Assembly (NCBI GenBank): GCA_943737045.1
Contig: CALSFV010000305.1
Coordinates: 1-64,000, forward strand
DNA length: 64,000 nt
Source: Parapristionchus giblindavisi
Lineage: Eukaryota > Nematoda > Chromadorea > Rhabditida > Diplogasteridae
Direction of reading: 5' to 3'
Below the pieces are notes generated by a model. The model saw nothing but the letters and a program-made list of their open reading frames with translations. It was not told the origin of the DNA and did not search any database. A program made the position numbers and the translations under genes. Of the stretch, positions 63,560 through 64,000 are shown one piece after another; within the stretch, counting starts at the first letter, position 1, and every line of letters starts with the position of its first letter.

Positions 63560-64000
63560 CAGTGGTGGCCAGAAGGATATCATATTTTGATTTTTTGAGC
63601 ATAACTTTTCTTGTAGACGACCGATCACCTTGAAATTTTTATATAGTGTGTTCAAACATATTTCACAATGTATACCGAGGCATGGAGCCGGTTTTTCAAT
63701 TTAGACGGCTTCCAGGCTACAGTATCCCAAAATGACCGTGGCAGCTCATTTTGAGGAAGTTACTTCTCCTGTAATTTTTTAATGTATTCATGCGATTTTT
63801 TTTCGTTTTTTTTCACAAATATATTTTATAAATCAATTGAACAAATTTTTTAACAATATTCAACATGTTAACAATCAAAATAATTGATTAAATCACTAAC
63901 AAAGTGGATTGCTCACTTGGGCGATGTCGGGGCAACAATTCAGGTTCAAATCTATTATTAAACAGATTAAATTAATAAATATTAATTTAGCACTTAGTTT
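63560..64000 (+). mobile_element. Left end of a probable Tc1/mariner-like element (cut by the window)
   Basis: After a TA dinucleotide the sequence cagtggtggccagaaggat closely resembles the cagtg.tggccaaaag start of many Tc1-family inverted repeats, followed by an AT-rich stretch with no open frame before the window ends. The other end is not visible. Confidence 0.5.

Overview
This is an AT-rich, repeat-dense eukaryotic (animal) genomic window with four spliced protein-coding genes, all on the + strand. I rebuilt them by hand from splice sites, reading phase and protein similarity. Exons are small (mostly 50-170 nt) and numerous. Acceptors are short TTTCAG/TTGCAG-like, and three of the four start codons have a 3' splice-site-like YAG 15-22 nt upstream. 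That pattern, the rapsyn homologue and the Cys-loop channel point to an invertebrate, most likely a nematode (short-exon style, such as diplogastrids). The species assignment is inference.

Layout. 1-1050: upstream region with a ~420-bp ATT microsatellite and a foldback repeat. 1051-8577: rapsyn-like gene (16 exons, 609 aa) with TPR-like repeats, a RING-H2 finger and a long proline-rich tail not seen in vertebrate rapsyn. 10614-12766: unidentified 7-exon gene (271 aa). 14424-17845: a partial duplicate of the 3' end of the rapsyn gene and its downstream DNA, now a pseudogene and split by another element. 20147-33191: 27-exon gene for a Cys-loop (pentameric) ligand-gated ion channel subunit with a ~640-residue N-terminal extension. 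One of its introns holds two very large palindromic elements. 33589-62776: 44-exon RIC1 homologue (RAB6A-GEF complex partner 1, 1522 aa). Its introns host an LTR retrotransposon, several nested hAT-like MITEs, LINE debris and minisatellites. 63560-64000: the end of a probable Tc1/mariner-like element that runs off the window.

How the parts relate. Rapsyn clusters cys-loop receptors at the postsynaptic membrane and the channel belongs to the same receptor superfamily, so two synaptic genes lie about 12 kb apart. RIC1 is a Golgi/endosome trafficking housekeeping gene. All four gene models keep an open frame through every junction, and each summed CDS length is a multiple of three (1830, 816, 3105 and 4569 nt), which supports them.

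The non-coding half is unusually informative. At least a dozen small elements have matching 8-bp target duplications, and insertions are nested up to three deep. Perfect heat-shock-element arrays sit in a channel-gene intron. Two RIC1 introns begin with minisatellites that multiply the 5' splice site. Introns of the rapsyn, channel and RIC1 genes are rich in two short words, TTTGATC and ATTGATTG.
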